Positions 52,081 through 61,286 of a stretch of DNA of 64,000 bases are shown here, piece after piece (positions within the stretch are counted from its first letter, which is position 1; every line of letters begins with the position of its first letter). Origin of the DNA: Diadophis punctatus similis. Its lineage: Eukaryota > Chordata > Lepidosauria > Squamata > Dipsadidae. Both the position numbers and the translations under genes were made by a program. The notes below the pieces were generated by a model that did no database searches, was not told the DNA's origin, and worked only from the letters and a program-made list of their open reading frames with translations. The stretch is taken from positions 246,370,677-246,434,676 of the forward strand of contig JALIGW010000002.1 of the NCBI GenBank assembly GCA_023053685.1. The letters are read 5' to 3'.

Positions 52081-53240
52081 CAGGGGTCGGCAACCTTAAA
52101 AACTCGAAGAGCCGTTTGAACCCGTTTCCCAGAGAAAACAAAACACCCAGAGCCTCAAAACCTGGGTGGGCGTGGCCAACTCGATGTCACTCACTCCCAC
52201 CGAGTCACATGACCCCTCCAGCCACGCCTACCCATGTTTTGTGGCTCTCTATGTTTTCTTTTCCATGGGAAACAGGTATCTCTCTCTCTCTCCCTTCCTC
52301 CCCACCCATCTCTCTCTCTCTCTCCCTCCCTCATCTCTCTCTTTCTCCCATCTCTCTCTTTCTCCCTCTCTCCCCTTCTCTCTCTCTCTCTGCTGAGGAA
52401 GGATCGCCACCCCCAGCAGAGGCTTCACTTCAGACGACCCTCGTCCCCCTCTCGCGACTCCCTGGCTGGCTGTGGCGGGGCCAGGAGGGTGCGCATGCGC
52501 CAGGAAGACCCTTCTTCTGGAAGCCACGGAGAAGCGAGAACCTTCCTTCTGGAAGCGAGAAGCCGCGGAGGGCGGGCGACTTCTCACTTAAGGAGGGTCT
52601 TTAGACGCGGCTTCTCTCCTGCCCTAAGGATCCTGCCATCGCCTTGCCGTGTCCACCCCACCCCCACAGCTCTTTGGCCAAGCGGGGAGGGTGTAAGCTC
52701 CAGCCCGAAGCGGCAGGAAGCGAAGGCTGCCTTACGTGTAAATGTGGCACGAAGGCAGGTACAGGGCCGCTTCGCTCCTGCACTAAGGCCCCCCGCGACC
52801 CACCTCCCCCTCCTCTCATGCGGGGGCGGGGCACGGCAAGGCAATGGCCAGATCCTTAGGGCAGGAGAGAAGCCGCGTCCAAAGACCCTCCTTAAGCGAG
52901 AAGCCGCCCATCCTCTGCGGCTTCTCGCTTCCAGAAGGAGAGTTCTCACGGCTCCGCGGCTTCCAGGAGGGTCTCCCCGCGCATGCGCACCCTCCTGGCC
53001 CCGCCATAGCCAGTCAGGGAATCGCGAGATGGGGAGGAGAGTCGCCCGAAGGGAAGCCTCCGTCAGGGGGGTGGCTATATTCCTCAACCAGCGTCAGAGA
53101 ATCAGCATTCTCCATTCCCGCTATCGCCCTTACCTTCTCAGGCCAGGTGAGGCAAGGCCAGCCAGTGATGGGACAGGGAGCCACAGCAGGGGCCCCAAAG
53201 AGCCGCATATGGCTCCAGAGCCGCGGGTTGCCGACCCCTG
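52081..53240. mobile_element. hAT element (CAGGGGTCGGCAACC ends), 1.16 kb
   Basis: The ends CAGGGGTCGGCAACC and GGTTGCCGACCCCTG are inverted. The flanks CCATAGAA and CCATAGGG match at 6 of 8. It contains a (TC)n tract at 52275-52395 and an internal inverted repeat of GC-rich sequence (GGCTTCTCTCCTGCCCTAAG against CTTAGGGCAGGAGAGAAGCC). Larger relative of 7978. Confidence 0.85.
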
Positions 53241-53261
53241 CCATAGGGCAACAAAGACTAT

Positions 53262-53615
53262 ATAGGGAGTTCTTAAACTTACGACCACAATTGAGGTGAC
53301 AATTTCTGCTGTTAAGTGAGACATTTGTTAAGTGACCTTTGCCCCGTTTTACTACCTTTCTTGCCACCGTTCTTAAGTGAATCACTGCAGTTATTAAATC
53401 AGTCATGAAGTTGTTAAGTGAATCTGACTTCCCCATTCATTGACTCTGCTTGCCAGAAAGTCGCAAAAAGGGATCCCGTGACCCCAGGACACTGCAACCG
53501 TCGTAAGTATGACCACGTGACCAGGTGCTGCAATGGCCATTGAGCCACTTTTTTTCAGTGCCGACGTAGCTTTGAATGGTCACTAAAGGAATTGTTGTAA
53601 GGCGAGGACTACGTC
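53262..53615. mobile_element. Tigger-like MITE
   Basis: Ends ATAGGGAGTTCTTAAACTTAC and GTAAGGCGAGGACTACGTC, full length. Confidence 0.75.
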
Positions 53616-53623
53616 TACACTGT

Positions 53624-53852
53624 GGTGGCGTAGTGGTTAGAATGCAGTACTGCAGGCTACTCCTGCTGACTGCCAGCTACCTGAAATTTGGCAGTTCAAG
53701 TCTCACCAGGCTCAAGGTTGCCTCAGCCTTCCATCCTTCCAAGGTTGGTAAAATGAGGACCCAGATTGTTAGGAGCCATATGCTGACTCTTAAGAGGGCT
53801 GTAAAAGCACCGTGAAGCGGTATATAAGTCTAAGTGCTATTGCTATTGCTAG
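53624..53852 (+). mobile_element. tRNA-derived SINE, diverged
   Basis: TGGTGGCGTAGTGGTTAGAATG, AGTTCAAGTCTCACCAGG and a CTATTGC tail. Confidence 0.85.
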
Positions 53853-53892
53853 TTAAGCTCACAAAACTATTTAGCTCCTGCAGGAGTATTAA

Positions 53893-54350
53893 CAGATTAA
53901 CAGAGTTGGAAGGGACCTTGTAGGTCATTTAGTCCAACCCCCTGCTCAAGCAGGATTCCATTTTGTGGATTGTTCTCACTGTCAGAAAGTTCCTCCTTAT
54001 TTCTAGGTTGAATCTCTCCTTGATCAATTTCCATTCATTATTCCTTGTCTGTCCTTCAGGTGCTTTGGAGAATAGCTTGACCCCCTCCTCTCTGTGGCAG
54101 CCCCTCAAATATTGGGTATTTTTCTCTGTTGTACGCCACCCTGAGTCCTCCGGGAGTTGGGCGGCATATAAGAATACCAAATAAATAAATAAATAAATAA
54201 ATAAGACATGTCTCCCCTGGTCCTTCTCTTCCCTAGACTATCCATGCCCAGTTCCAGTAACCGCTCTTCATATGTTTTAGTCTCCAGTCCCCTGATCATC
54301 CTGGTTGCTCTCCTCTGCACTTTTTCTAGAGTCTCAATATCTTAAAACAC
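53893..54350 (-). mobile_element. CR1 LINE 3' end with a nested L2-type tip
   Basis: CR1 runs from GAGTTGGAAGGGACCTTGT to TCTAGAGTCTCAATATC, with the L2-type 3' tip and (AAAT)n tail at 54112-54205 inserted. Confidence 0.85.
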
Positions 54351-54734
54351 GTACAGTATGTGTGTGGCTTTTCTTATCCACACATACTGTTGCACTATTA
54401 TGCAGATATTGGTGCTCAAAGCAGATTGGAAAATTTATCTGCCTAGAATTTCATGTACATGTGATCGATATTATTGTACTGGATGAAAAGATTACAATTA
54501 TTGTAGCTGCTGTTATCTTAGGACATCTGCAGCTTGAGCCTCAGACCTAGAAGTGTGCACAACCATCCCACAACTGAATTTCCAACCTCTGGAAGGATGT
54601 CCGTTAAAGCCAGAGCGTCCCTTTAAAGTAAGGGTCCCCAACCTCCCCAGGCCGCGTCCTAATTCGCAACCGGGACACTCAATTTGGAGGGCCAGAATGC
54701 ACACTTGGGCAGCTCTCAACTCGCTAACTAGAAC

Positions 54735-55700
54735 GGAACACACTCAAAACCATAGAAATGGTGGTAGACTTCAGGAGAAACCTTCCCATTCTACCACCTC
54801 TTATAATACTAGACAACACAGTATCAACAGTAGAGACCTTCAAATTTCTAGGTTCTATCATATCTCAAGACCTAAAATGGTCACCTAAAATCAAAAACAT
54901 CAAAAAAGCACAACAAAGAATGTTCTTTCTGTGCCAACTCAGGAAGCTCAAACTTCCCAAGGAGCTGCTGATACAGTTCTACAGAGGAATCATTGAGTCT
55001 GTCATCTGCACCTCTATAACTGTCTGGTTTGGTTCTGCAACCCAACAAGACAGACACAGACTTCAGAGGATAATCAGAACTGCAGAAAAAACAATTACTT
55101 CCATTGAGGACATGTATAGTGCACGAGTCAAAAAAAGGGCCGTGAAAATATTTACTCGCATCCTGGACATAAATTGTTTCAACTCCTACCCTCAAAACGA
55201 GGCTATAGAGCACTGCACACCAGAACAACTAGACACAAGAACAGTTTTTCCCCCAAACGCCATCACTCTGCTAAACAAATAATTCCCTTAACACTGTCAA
55301 ACTATTCACATTAGGCTGCATTACTATTACTATTAGTCTTCTCAACCTTCCTATCACCCATCTCCTCCCACTTATGACTGTATGACTATAACTTGTTGCT
55401 TGTATCCTTACAATTTATATTAATACTGATTGTTTCCTAATTGCTTATTTGTACCCTATGACAATCATTAAGTGTTGTACCTCTTGATTCTTGACAAATG
55501 TATCTTTTTTTTATGTACACTGAGAGTATATGCACCAAAGACAAATTCCTTGTGTGTCCAATCACACTTGGCCAATAAAGAATTCTATTCTATTCTATTC
55601 TATTCTGTTCTGTTCTGTTCTGTTCTGTTCTGTTCTGTTCTGTTCTGTTCTGTTCTGTTCTGTTCTGTTCTATTCTATTCTTATTCTATTCTATTCTAAC
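54735..55700 (+). mobile_element. L3/CR1-type LINE, 5'-truncated, with (TTCTA/TTCTG)n tail
   Basis: The 3' portion of a non-LTR element: reverse-transcriptase C-terminal region, 3' UTR (TTGTACCTCTTGATTCTTG, GAGAGTATATGCACCAAAG, CTTGGCCAATAAAG) and a 120-bp TTCTA/TTCTG tail. It is the longest L3 copy in the window and shows what the short tails at 11710 and 26147 derive from. Confidence 0.9.
54758..55282 (+). pseudogene. L3 LINE reverse-transcriptase C-terminal fragment
   Basis: 174 open codons corresponding to the thumb/connection part after the catalytic core. Motifs include VDFRR, FKFLGSIIS.DLKWS, KKAQQRMFFL..LRK, FYRGIIESVICTSITVWFG and the AITLLNK end. No YxDD catalytic motif is present, so it cannot act alone. 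The frame is undamaged, which suggests recent insertion. Confidence 0.85.
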
Positions 55701-55829
55701 TGGCGGTTGCGAAGAGGCCACGGCCCGGTAGTGTGCCACAGCCTGGTGGGGGGATTGGGGACCCTTGCTTTCAGAGATGCTCCGGCTTTAAGGAACGCCC
55801 TTCCATTAGAGAGGTTGGAAATTCAGTTG

Positions 55830-56275
55830 TGATCTAGGAAATGAGGGTGTGTGTGTGTGTGTGTGCACTTCCAGGTCTGAGGCTCAAGCCGCAGTCATCC
55901 TCTTGCAGAGGCTAAGCTAAGGGAATGAGACAACTCGCCGCAGCCAATTCATCACCGCCAACTCGCTGTGCGACAACTCGCCACGGCCAACTCACGGTGG
56001 GACAATTTAACAATTCCATTTTAACGACTGAAAAGAAATAAGAATCATTTAAAATTTTTTGCCATTCCCACTTCATTCCGTCCCTCCTTTCGCATCCTTC
56101 CTTTTCATGATTGTATTCCACCACCATTTCTTCGACATTCGTGCAAACTCTTGTCCCACACACCAAGTTTTCTTTCGGGCGAGCTGGCCGCCGCCGTGGC
56201 AAGTTGACTGTGGCGAATTGTCATAGACCGGGGGGGGGGGGGGCGCTAAATGGCTCTCCGAGCTTAAACCAGAGG
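55830..56275. other. Intergenic/intron, no recognised gene
   Basis: Contains a (GT)n run (55849-55866), repeated GCGACAACTCGCC motifs (55935-55990 and, inverted, 56180-56225) and a 13-G homopolymer at 56229. The inverted motifs suggest the two ends of an unidentified MITE. Confidence 0.45.
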
Positions 56276-56770
56276 TAGTTCTCGACTTAATTAGTCTCCG
56301 GTTGCAATTTAAGGTGTTGGTTTTGACCTTTAAAGCCCTACATGGCTCAGGACCAGGCTACCTTCGGGACCGCATCCTACCACACACCTCCCTACGACCA
56401 GTTAGGTCCCACAGAGTGGGCCTCCTCCGGGTCCCATCGGCCAAACAATATCAGTTGGTGGGGCCACGGGGGAGAGCCTTCTCTGTGGGAGCCCCATCTC
56501 TCTGGAACCAACTCCCACCAGAGATCCGGACTATCCCCACTCTACTGGCCTTCCGTAAAGCCGTAAAAACATGGCTCTTCCAACAGGCAGGGTGAAAAAG
56601 AAGATCAGATTCCCCCATGAATGAGTGGTTTTTTAAAGTAATGTATTGTTTTTTAAAATTATGATGTTTTTATGTTATTGTTCTTATCTATGCTGTACCC
56701 GCCCTGAGTCCTACGGGATTGGGCGGCTTATAAGAACGTTTATTAAATTAAATTAAATTAAATTAAAGAC
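56276..56770 (+). mobile_element. L2-type LINE 3' end
   Basis: About 97 open codons of the L2 ORF2 C-terminus (LTFKALHGSGPGYLRD, GRAFSVGAPSLWNQLPPEIR, LLAFRKAVKTWLF). The 3' UTR (CGCCCTGAGTCCTACGGGA) and an (AAATT)n tail follow. Clear family match; the catalytic core is missing. Confidence 0.88.
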
Positions 56771-56862
56771 GGTTCCTTTAGTGACCATTCAAAGGTACGA
56801 CGGCCCTGAAGAAAAAAAAGGCGTTGCAGCATCCCCATATTGACTCCTATTGCAAAGGTTAG

Positions 56863-56906
<44 letters not shown>

Positions 56907-57011
56907 AGGCGTTGCAGCATCCCCATATTGACTCCTATTGCAAAGGTTAGGTGTGTGTGTGTGTGTGAAAAGGCGTTGCAGCATCCCCATATTGACTCCT
57001 ATTGCAAAGGT

Positions 57012-57062
<51 letters not shown>

Positions 57063-57103
57063 AGGCGTTGCAGCATCCCCATATTGACTCCTATTGCAAA
57101 GGT

Positions 57104-57160
<57 letters not shown>

Positions 57161-57204
57161 AGGCGTTGCAGCATCCCCATATTGACTCCTATTGCAAAGG
57201 TTAG

Positions 57205-57268
<64 letters not shown>

Positions 57269-57270
57269 CG
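56771..57270. repeat. Composite (GT)n minisatellite beside the CENPB-type exon
   Basis: Five to six copies of a 45-bp unit (AAAAGGCGTTGCAGCATCCC, ATATTGACTCCTATTGCAAAG) alternate with GT runs of about 20-60 bases. The unit resembles part of the Tigger-like MITE (GCAGCATCCCC landmark), and a MITE end precedes it at 56765. The array starts about 35 bp past the proposed splice donor at 57305. The Thr-His frame across it is not a gene. Confidence 0.9.
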
Positions 57271-57304
57271 CTGCCTTGGAGGTCCAGCCAGGCGGCCACC
57301 CCAC

Positions 57305-57867
57305 CTGATCTGCGACATGATGTAGCGCTTGTAGAAGCCGCTGCCCAGCGGGGCCATCTCCTCCTCCTCCTCCTCCTCTTCCTCCTGCTCGGCGGCGGCG
57401 TTGGCAGCGGCGGCCTCCCCGGCGCAGGCTCGCTTGTGGTCGATGCCGTGGCGCTTGTAGAAGCGCCAGATCCAGCCGTCGCTGGCCTTGAAGTTGAGCT
57501 TCATGTCGGCGGCGATGGCGTTGGCGGCCGCCTTGAGGTCGACCCGGCGGACCTTGGCCCCTCCGGTCCTCTGCTCCACGTACCACTTGAGCACGGCTTC
57601 CTCCAGGGAGGCCTCCTGGGACATCTTCATGTGCTTCCTGGCCCCGATCTCCGCCGCGCCGCCGGTCGAGTCGACGTCGCACATCAGCACGAACTTCCTC
57701 AGCTTCTCCTTGGCTTTGCGGATGTCCGACACCGTCTGCTTCTTCACGCCGTACTCCTCGCACACCCGAGCCACCGACCAGCCCGACTCCAGCTTCTCGA
57801 TCAGCTCCAGCTTCTGCTTCACGCTCAGGTTCACCCGCTTCCGCTTCTCCACCCCCGCCGAAGCCAT
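57305..57867 (-). CDS. CENPB/Tigger-type helix-turn-helix exon (possible gene D first exon)
   Basis: ATG at 57867, in a CpG island, opens 187 codons. Residues about 8-58 are a Psq/CENPB-N HTH ([33 protein letters not shown]). Residues about 75-145 are a CENPB-type (Tc5) HTH ([30 protein letters not shown]). An Ala-rich and a poly-Glu stretch follow. Together these form the DNA-binding half of CENP-B, Jerky and Tigger transposases; the DDE domain is absent. The frame would otherwise run into the GT array. A donor-like ATCAG|GTGGGG at 57305 closes it in phase 2. That phase fits the SCAN exon acceptor at 49468, suggesting a CENPB-HTH + SCAN + zinc-finger product. Alternatives: a stand-alone Jerky-like gene with unseen later exons, or a recently domesticated Tigger fragment. 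The long pure open frame and high GC argue for selection. Confidence 0.75.
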
Positions 57868-58742
57868 TAGTGCGGCCCGGCGACCTAGTCGTTAGACGCC
57901 GGCGGGACCGCCCAACTCGCCAACTTGGGGGTGGTGGAATGTGGGGAACTCGGGCGGTCTCGGGAAATCACTTAAGGTCTCCGGGGCTTGCGCCTGCGCG
58001 GAAGCGCGGCCGCCCTTCGGGGAAGCCGCTGTCCGATTCGTAGCATCTCGCTGGTCGGACCCTGCGCAGAGGGAGGAATGAAGGACCGACCGGAAGTTTC
58101 TATAGCAACGTAGAGATGTGAAAATAGAGGGAAAGGGCTTCCGGGTCCAAAGGGGGGGGGGGGAATTTGCCGCGCAGGCGCGAAGGAAGAAGGGCGGCTC
58201 TGCCTCGAAGGAGAATCCTGGACAATGTTCGCTTTTCCTTAATCGGTTCCGGAAGTTGTGTGCCGCTCTATCTTTCTATCTGTTGCCATGGGATAGACCT
58301 CCAGACATGTGCTAGGCATCAGTCACTGATGGGAGAAGCCTCTGGATTCAGAATAGAGCTGGAAGGGATCTTGGAGGTCATCTAGCCCAACCCCCTGTTC
58401 AAACAGGAGACCCTATAGACAAGTGGCTATCCAGTCTCCTCTTAAAAACCTCTATAGTGATGCAGCATCCACAACTTCTGGTGGCAAGTCGTTCCCCTGG
58501 TTAATTGTTCTCATTGTTAGGAAGTTTCTCCTTAATTCCAGGTTGCTTCTCTCCTGGATTCTCACAGTTTGCTTTTGATTTGTCTGCAACCGCAGGTAGG
58601 TGTTACCCCACACCTACGCCGTGAAGGGGTCGATGGGTTGCAGATGGTTGCAAACAGCTGTGTAGGGGATGCACATCTTGCATGCGGATCGGATAATCTG
58701 ACTTCCTGTTGGGAGGCAGGCGAGGCACATTCAAACGGCAAA
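57868..58742. promoter_or_regulatory. Bidirectional CpG promoter between the CENPB-type and MADF exons
   Basis: The two ATGs diverge across 876 bp. The 57870-58270 part is CpG-rich (GCGCGGCCGC, CGCAGGCGCGAAGG). The rest includes a CR1 3' fragment (58353-58565). No TATA box stands out. Shared regulation of the two genes is inferred from position only. Confidence 0.6.
58353..58565 (-). mobile_element. CR1 3' end fragment
   Basis: ATAGAGCTGGAAGGGATCTTGG, CATCTAGCCCAACCCCCTG and CTTAATTCCAGGTTGCTTC (parts) within the divergent promoter interval. Confidence 0.8.
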
Positions 58743-59030
58743 ATGGAGCAGCTGGAGGAGAGACTGGTGCACGAAGTGAGGAGGTATCACGAGGTGACGG
58801 ATAGAGACTACAAGAGCCAGGAGGCGACAGCCCATTCGGGGAGGGAAATTGGAAGAACTTTGGAGGAAGATCCAGACCGATGGAGAGAAAAGTGGAAGCA
58901 ACTGCAAGACAAGTTCGTCAGGATGAAAAAAAGAGTGAAAACAAAGAGCAGGGATCCAGGGCCACCCGCCCACTCTATAATACTAAAACGCGGGGAAACC
59001 CAAGCGAATGTCAACAGTGCTGCAGCGGAG
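58743..59030 (+). CDS. MADF-domain exon of a MADF-BESS-KRAB gene
   Basis: ATG at 58743 sits in a good context (CAAAATGG). Residues about 5-65 read as a MADF (Myb/SANT-like) DNA-binding domain: ERLVHEVRRYHEVTD, YKSQEATAHSGREIG and WREKWKQLQDKFVRMKKR, with the spaced tryptophans of the third helix. The frame is open upstream to 58569, but that part covers CR1-derived and CpG sequence, so the Met is preferred. The exon ends in phase 0 at GCGGAG|GTAAGA, a strong donor. The next plausible acceptor in frame is at 61286. The intron holds the hAT at 59133 and an L3 element with a nested MITE. MADF proteins in other animals are transcription factors or are related to Harbinger-transposon Myb proteins. 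Confidence 0.82.
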
Positions 59031-59132
59031 GTAAGAAAACGGGCATCGTAATCTGCAACATTTTTATATTTTATTTTATTTATTTAGTTTGCGAAACATA
59101 TGACATAACAGGTGTAAGTATAAATATGGACA

Positions 59133-59771
59133 CAGGCAGGTTCCTAATTTTTTTACTACCACTCTGTGGGCGTGGCTTATTTTGTGGGTGTGGCTTGCCA
59201 GCCATGTGATTGGGTGGGCGTGGGCCTCAGGAGCTTGGCAGTGGCCGGAGAAGCCGGGAGGCATTGCTCACCCGCAACGCAGCTCCCCGCAGCGGGAGCA
59301 GCAAGACCGCGGCAGCGGTTCTTCTAGGAGGCTCCGTCCGGCCTGAATGCTTCTCCCCATTCGATGATCCTAGGCTCCTGCCGTCCGTTCCCCCTCCCCT
59401 CAGCAGCTCGAGAAGCCTTGAACGTGCGAAAATGCCTAGGATCATCACCGTGCGTTCATGGCTTCTCGGACTGCTGAAGGGAGGGGAATGGATGTAGCTC
59501 CTGCCGCCCGTTCTTTCAGCGTCTCATGCGCTCCCTCAGCTATCCTCTCCTGCTTGGACTCACTGTGGGGTAGGAAGGCAGCGCATGCGCAGTGCCGGAA
59601 GCTCGGCTTCTGGGCATGCGCAGAAGAAAATTTTTTTAAAAAATTTAAAAAAAAATTTTTTTTAATGGCGGTGCCCAGGCACCAGCAACCGACCGCTCCG
59701 GTACTGTGACATCACCAGCGGGCCGCTACCGGTGCTATAGAGTGGACTGCACTGGTAGGAACCCACCACTG
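59133..59771 (-). mobile_element. hAT element with near-exact 8-bp duplication
   Basis: Inverted-orientation sibling of 10444. Ends CAGGCAGGTTCC and GAACCCACCACTG, flanks TATGGACA and CATGGACA (7 of 8), 639 bp. It lies about 100 bp into the MADF-gene intron. Confidence 0.9.
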
Positions 59772-60249
59772 CATGGACATGAGCACATGAAATGAATACA
59801 AATAAATGAGGACAGTAGGACAGGGACCGTAGGCACGTTGGTGCGCTTATGCACACCCCTTTTACAGACCTCTTAGGAATGGTGTGAGGTCCACGGTAGA
59901 CAGTTTAAGGTTTTAGCTATGGGGGTTTGAGAAAGTAACAACGGAGTCAGGTAGCGCATTCCAGGCATTGACCACTCTATTGCCGAAGTCGTATTTTTGT
60001 AGAGAACTGTGTGCATGGTCTCTTTTGACCCACAAACACACTCCTTCCGCATTTTGAGATGACGATAATCACCTCTGTTCTGACCCAGACATAAATAAGC
60101 AAATAGCATTGCATTATTAAAGCAAATAGCACCACATTTATAATATAGTGTGAAGAGTTCTGTACAAATCAGCTCTACTTACTTTCATTAGATTTTTTTA
60201 ATGCTAATTGCATTGATGTCTTTAAAAGTGTTATGTATGTAACCACGTA
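59772..60249. other. Intron, probable LINE-related but unassigned
   Basis: No gene. Phrases such as CATTCCAGGCATTGACCACTC recall LINE ORF2 tails, but the family could not be fixed. Confidence 0.4.
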
Positions 60250-61240
60250 TAGAATAGAATAGAATTCTTTATTGGCCAAATGTGATTGGACACACAAGGA
60301 ATTTGTCTTTGGTGCATATGCTTTCAGTGTACATAAAAGAAAAGACACATTTGTCAAGAGTCATGAGGTACAACACTTAATGATTGTCATAGGGTACAAA
60401 TAAGCAATCGAAACAATATTAATATAAATCGTAAGGATACAAGCAACAAATTACAGTCATACAGTCATAAGTGGGAGGAGATGGGTGATAGGAACAATGA
60501 GAAGACTGATAGTAATAGTAATGCAGCCTTAGTGAATAGTTTGACAGTGGTGAGGGAATTACCCGTATTTTTTGGAGTATAAGACGCACCTTTTTCCTCC
60601 CTAAAAGTGGCTGAAAATTTGGGTGCGTCTTATACTTCAAATGTAGCTTTTTTTTCCAGCCCTAACTAGGTGCTAACAGATCTTCACAGCTCTTACCTTG
60701 CAGGCTTTTTCATTGTTACTCTCTCCAAAGAATGTTTTTCCAGCCCTAAGTCTTTGCAGGGTTTTTTTTCATTGCTCTACTTGCTCCAAAGAAGGTTTTT
60801 TCCAGCCCTAACCAGGTGCTAACGATCTTCCCAGCTCTTACTGGCTTGCAGGCTCTTTCATCGTTATTCTCTCAGAAGAAGGTTTTTTTAAGTCCTAACC
60901 AGGAGATAAAATAATGTGCTGAAGCTGCTCTTAATAAGTTTTTTTTTAGCCCTAACCAGGTGCTAACGATCTTCCCAGCTCTTACTGGCTTGCATGCTCT
61001 TTCATTGTTATTCTCTCAGAAGAAGGTTTTTTTAAGTCCTAACCAGGGGATAAAATAATGTGCTGAAGCTGACCAGACTAAGGATGCTAGCCAGATGAAT
61101 ACCTGGTAGGCAGATTGTTTTCCCCTATTTTCCTCCCCAAAAACTAAGGTGCGTCTTATACTCCGGTGCGTCTTATACTCCGAAATATACGGTATTTGTT
61201 TAGCAGAGTGATGGCAAAGTGATGGTAAAATTTAGCAGAG
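60250..61240 (-). mobile_element. L3/CR1-type LINE 3' end, split by a MITE
   Basis: Minus orientation: AGAATAGAATTC tail, CTTTATTGGCCAAATGTG, then sequence complementary to 55300-55500 (GATTGTCATAGGGTACAAAT). It breaks at 60561 and resumes at 61193 (TTTGTTTAGCAGAGTGATGG). The join reconstructs the same order seen in the uninterrupted copy near 55270. Confidence 0.9.
60562..61192. mobile_element. TA-flanked MITE nested in L3 (empty site inferable)
   Basis: Ends CCCGTATTTTTTGGAGTATA and TATACTCCGAAATATACGG with TA at 60560-60561 and 61193-61194. The uninterrupted L3 copy at 55250-55290 has a single TA here, giving the pre-insertion state. The interior contains three tandem units (CAGCCCTAACCAGGTGCTAAC, GATCTTCCCAGCTCTTAC). 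Confidence 0.92.
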
Positions 61241-61286
61241 TATCTGTCTGTTTGGATAATCATTGGCACAAATTATATAATTACAG

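Larger units (their letters stand above)
54629..55771. mobile_element. hAT-like element (AAGGGTCCCCAACC ends) holding an L3 insertion
   Basis: TAAGGGTCCCCAACC on the left and GGGGACCCTTG on the right are inverted. The element's own sequence resumes after the L3 tail at 55700 (GGCGGTTGCGAAGAGGCC). The flanks CTTTAAAG and CTTTCAGA match poorly. Confidence 0.6.

Noticed and set aside
52234..53265. 343-codon frame
   Set aside because: Lies entirely within the hAT element at 52081-53240 and its TC tract; no domain.
54758..55282. Host gene reading of the L3 reverse-transcriptase fragment
   Set aside because: Directly continuous with the L3 3' UTR and tail and lacks the catalytic motif; a dead retroelement end.
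56302..56595. 97-codon open frame as a host gene
   Set aside because: Clear L2-type ORF2 C-terminus followed by its 3' UTR and A-rich tail.
57011..57304. Thr-His extension of the CENPB-type frame
   Set aside because: Translation of the GT array; the exon more plausibly ends at the donor at 57305.
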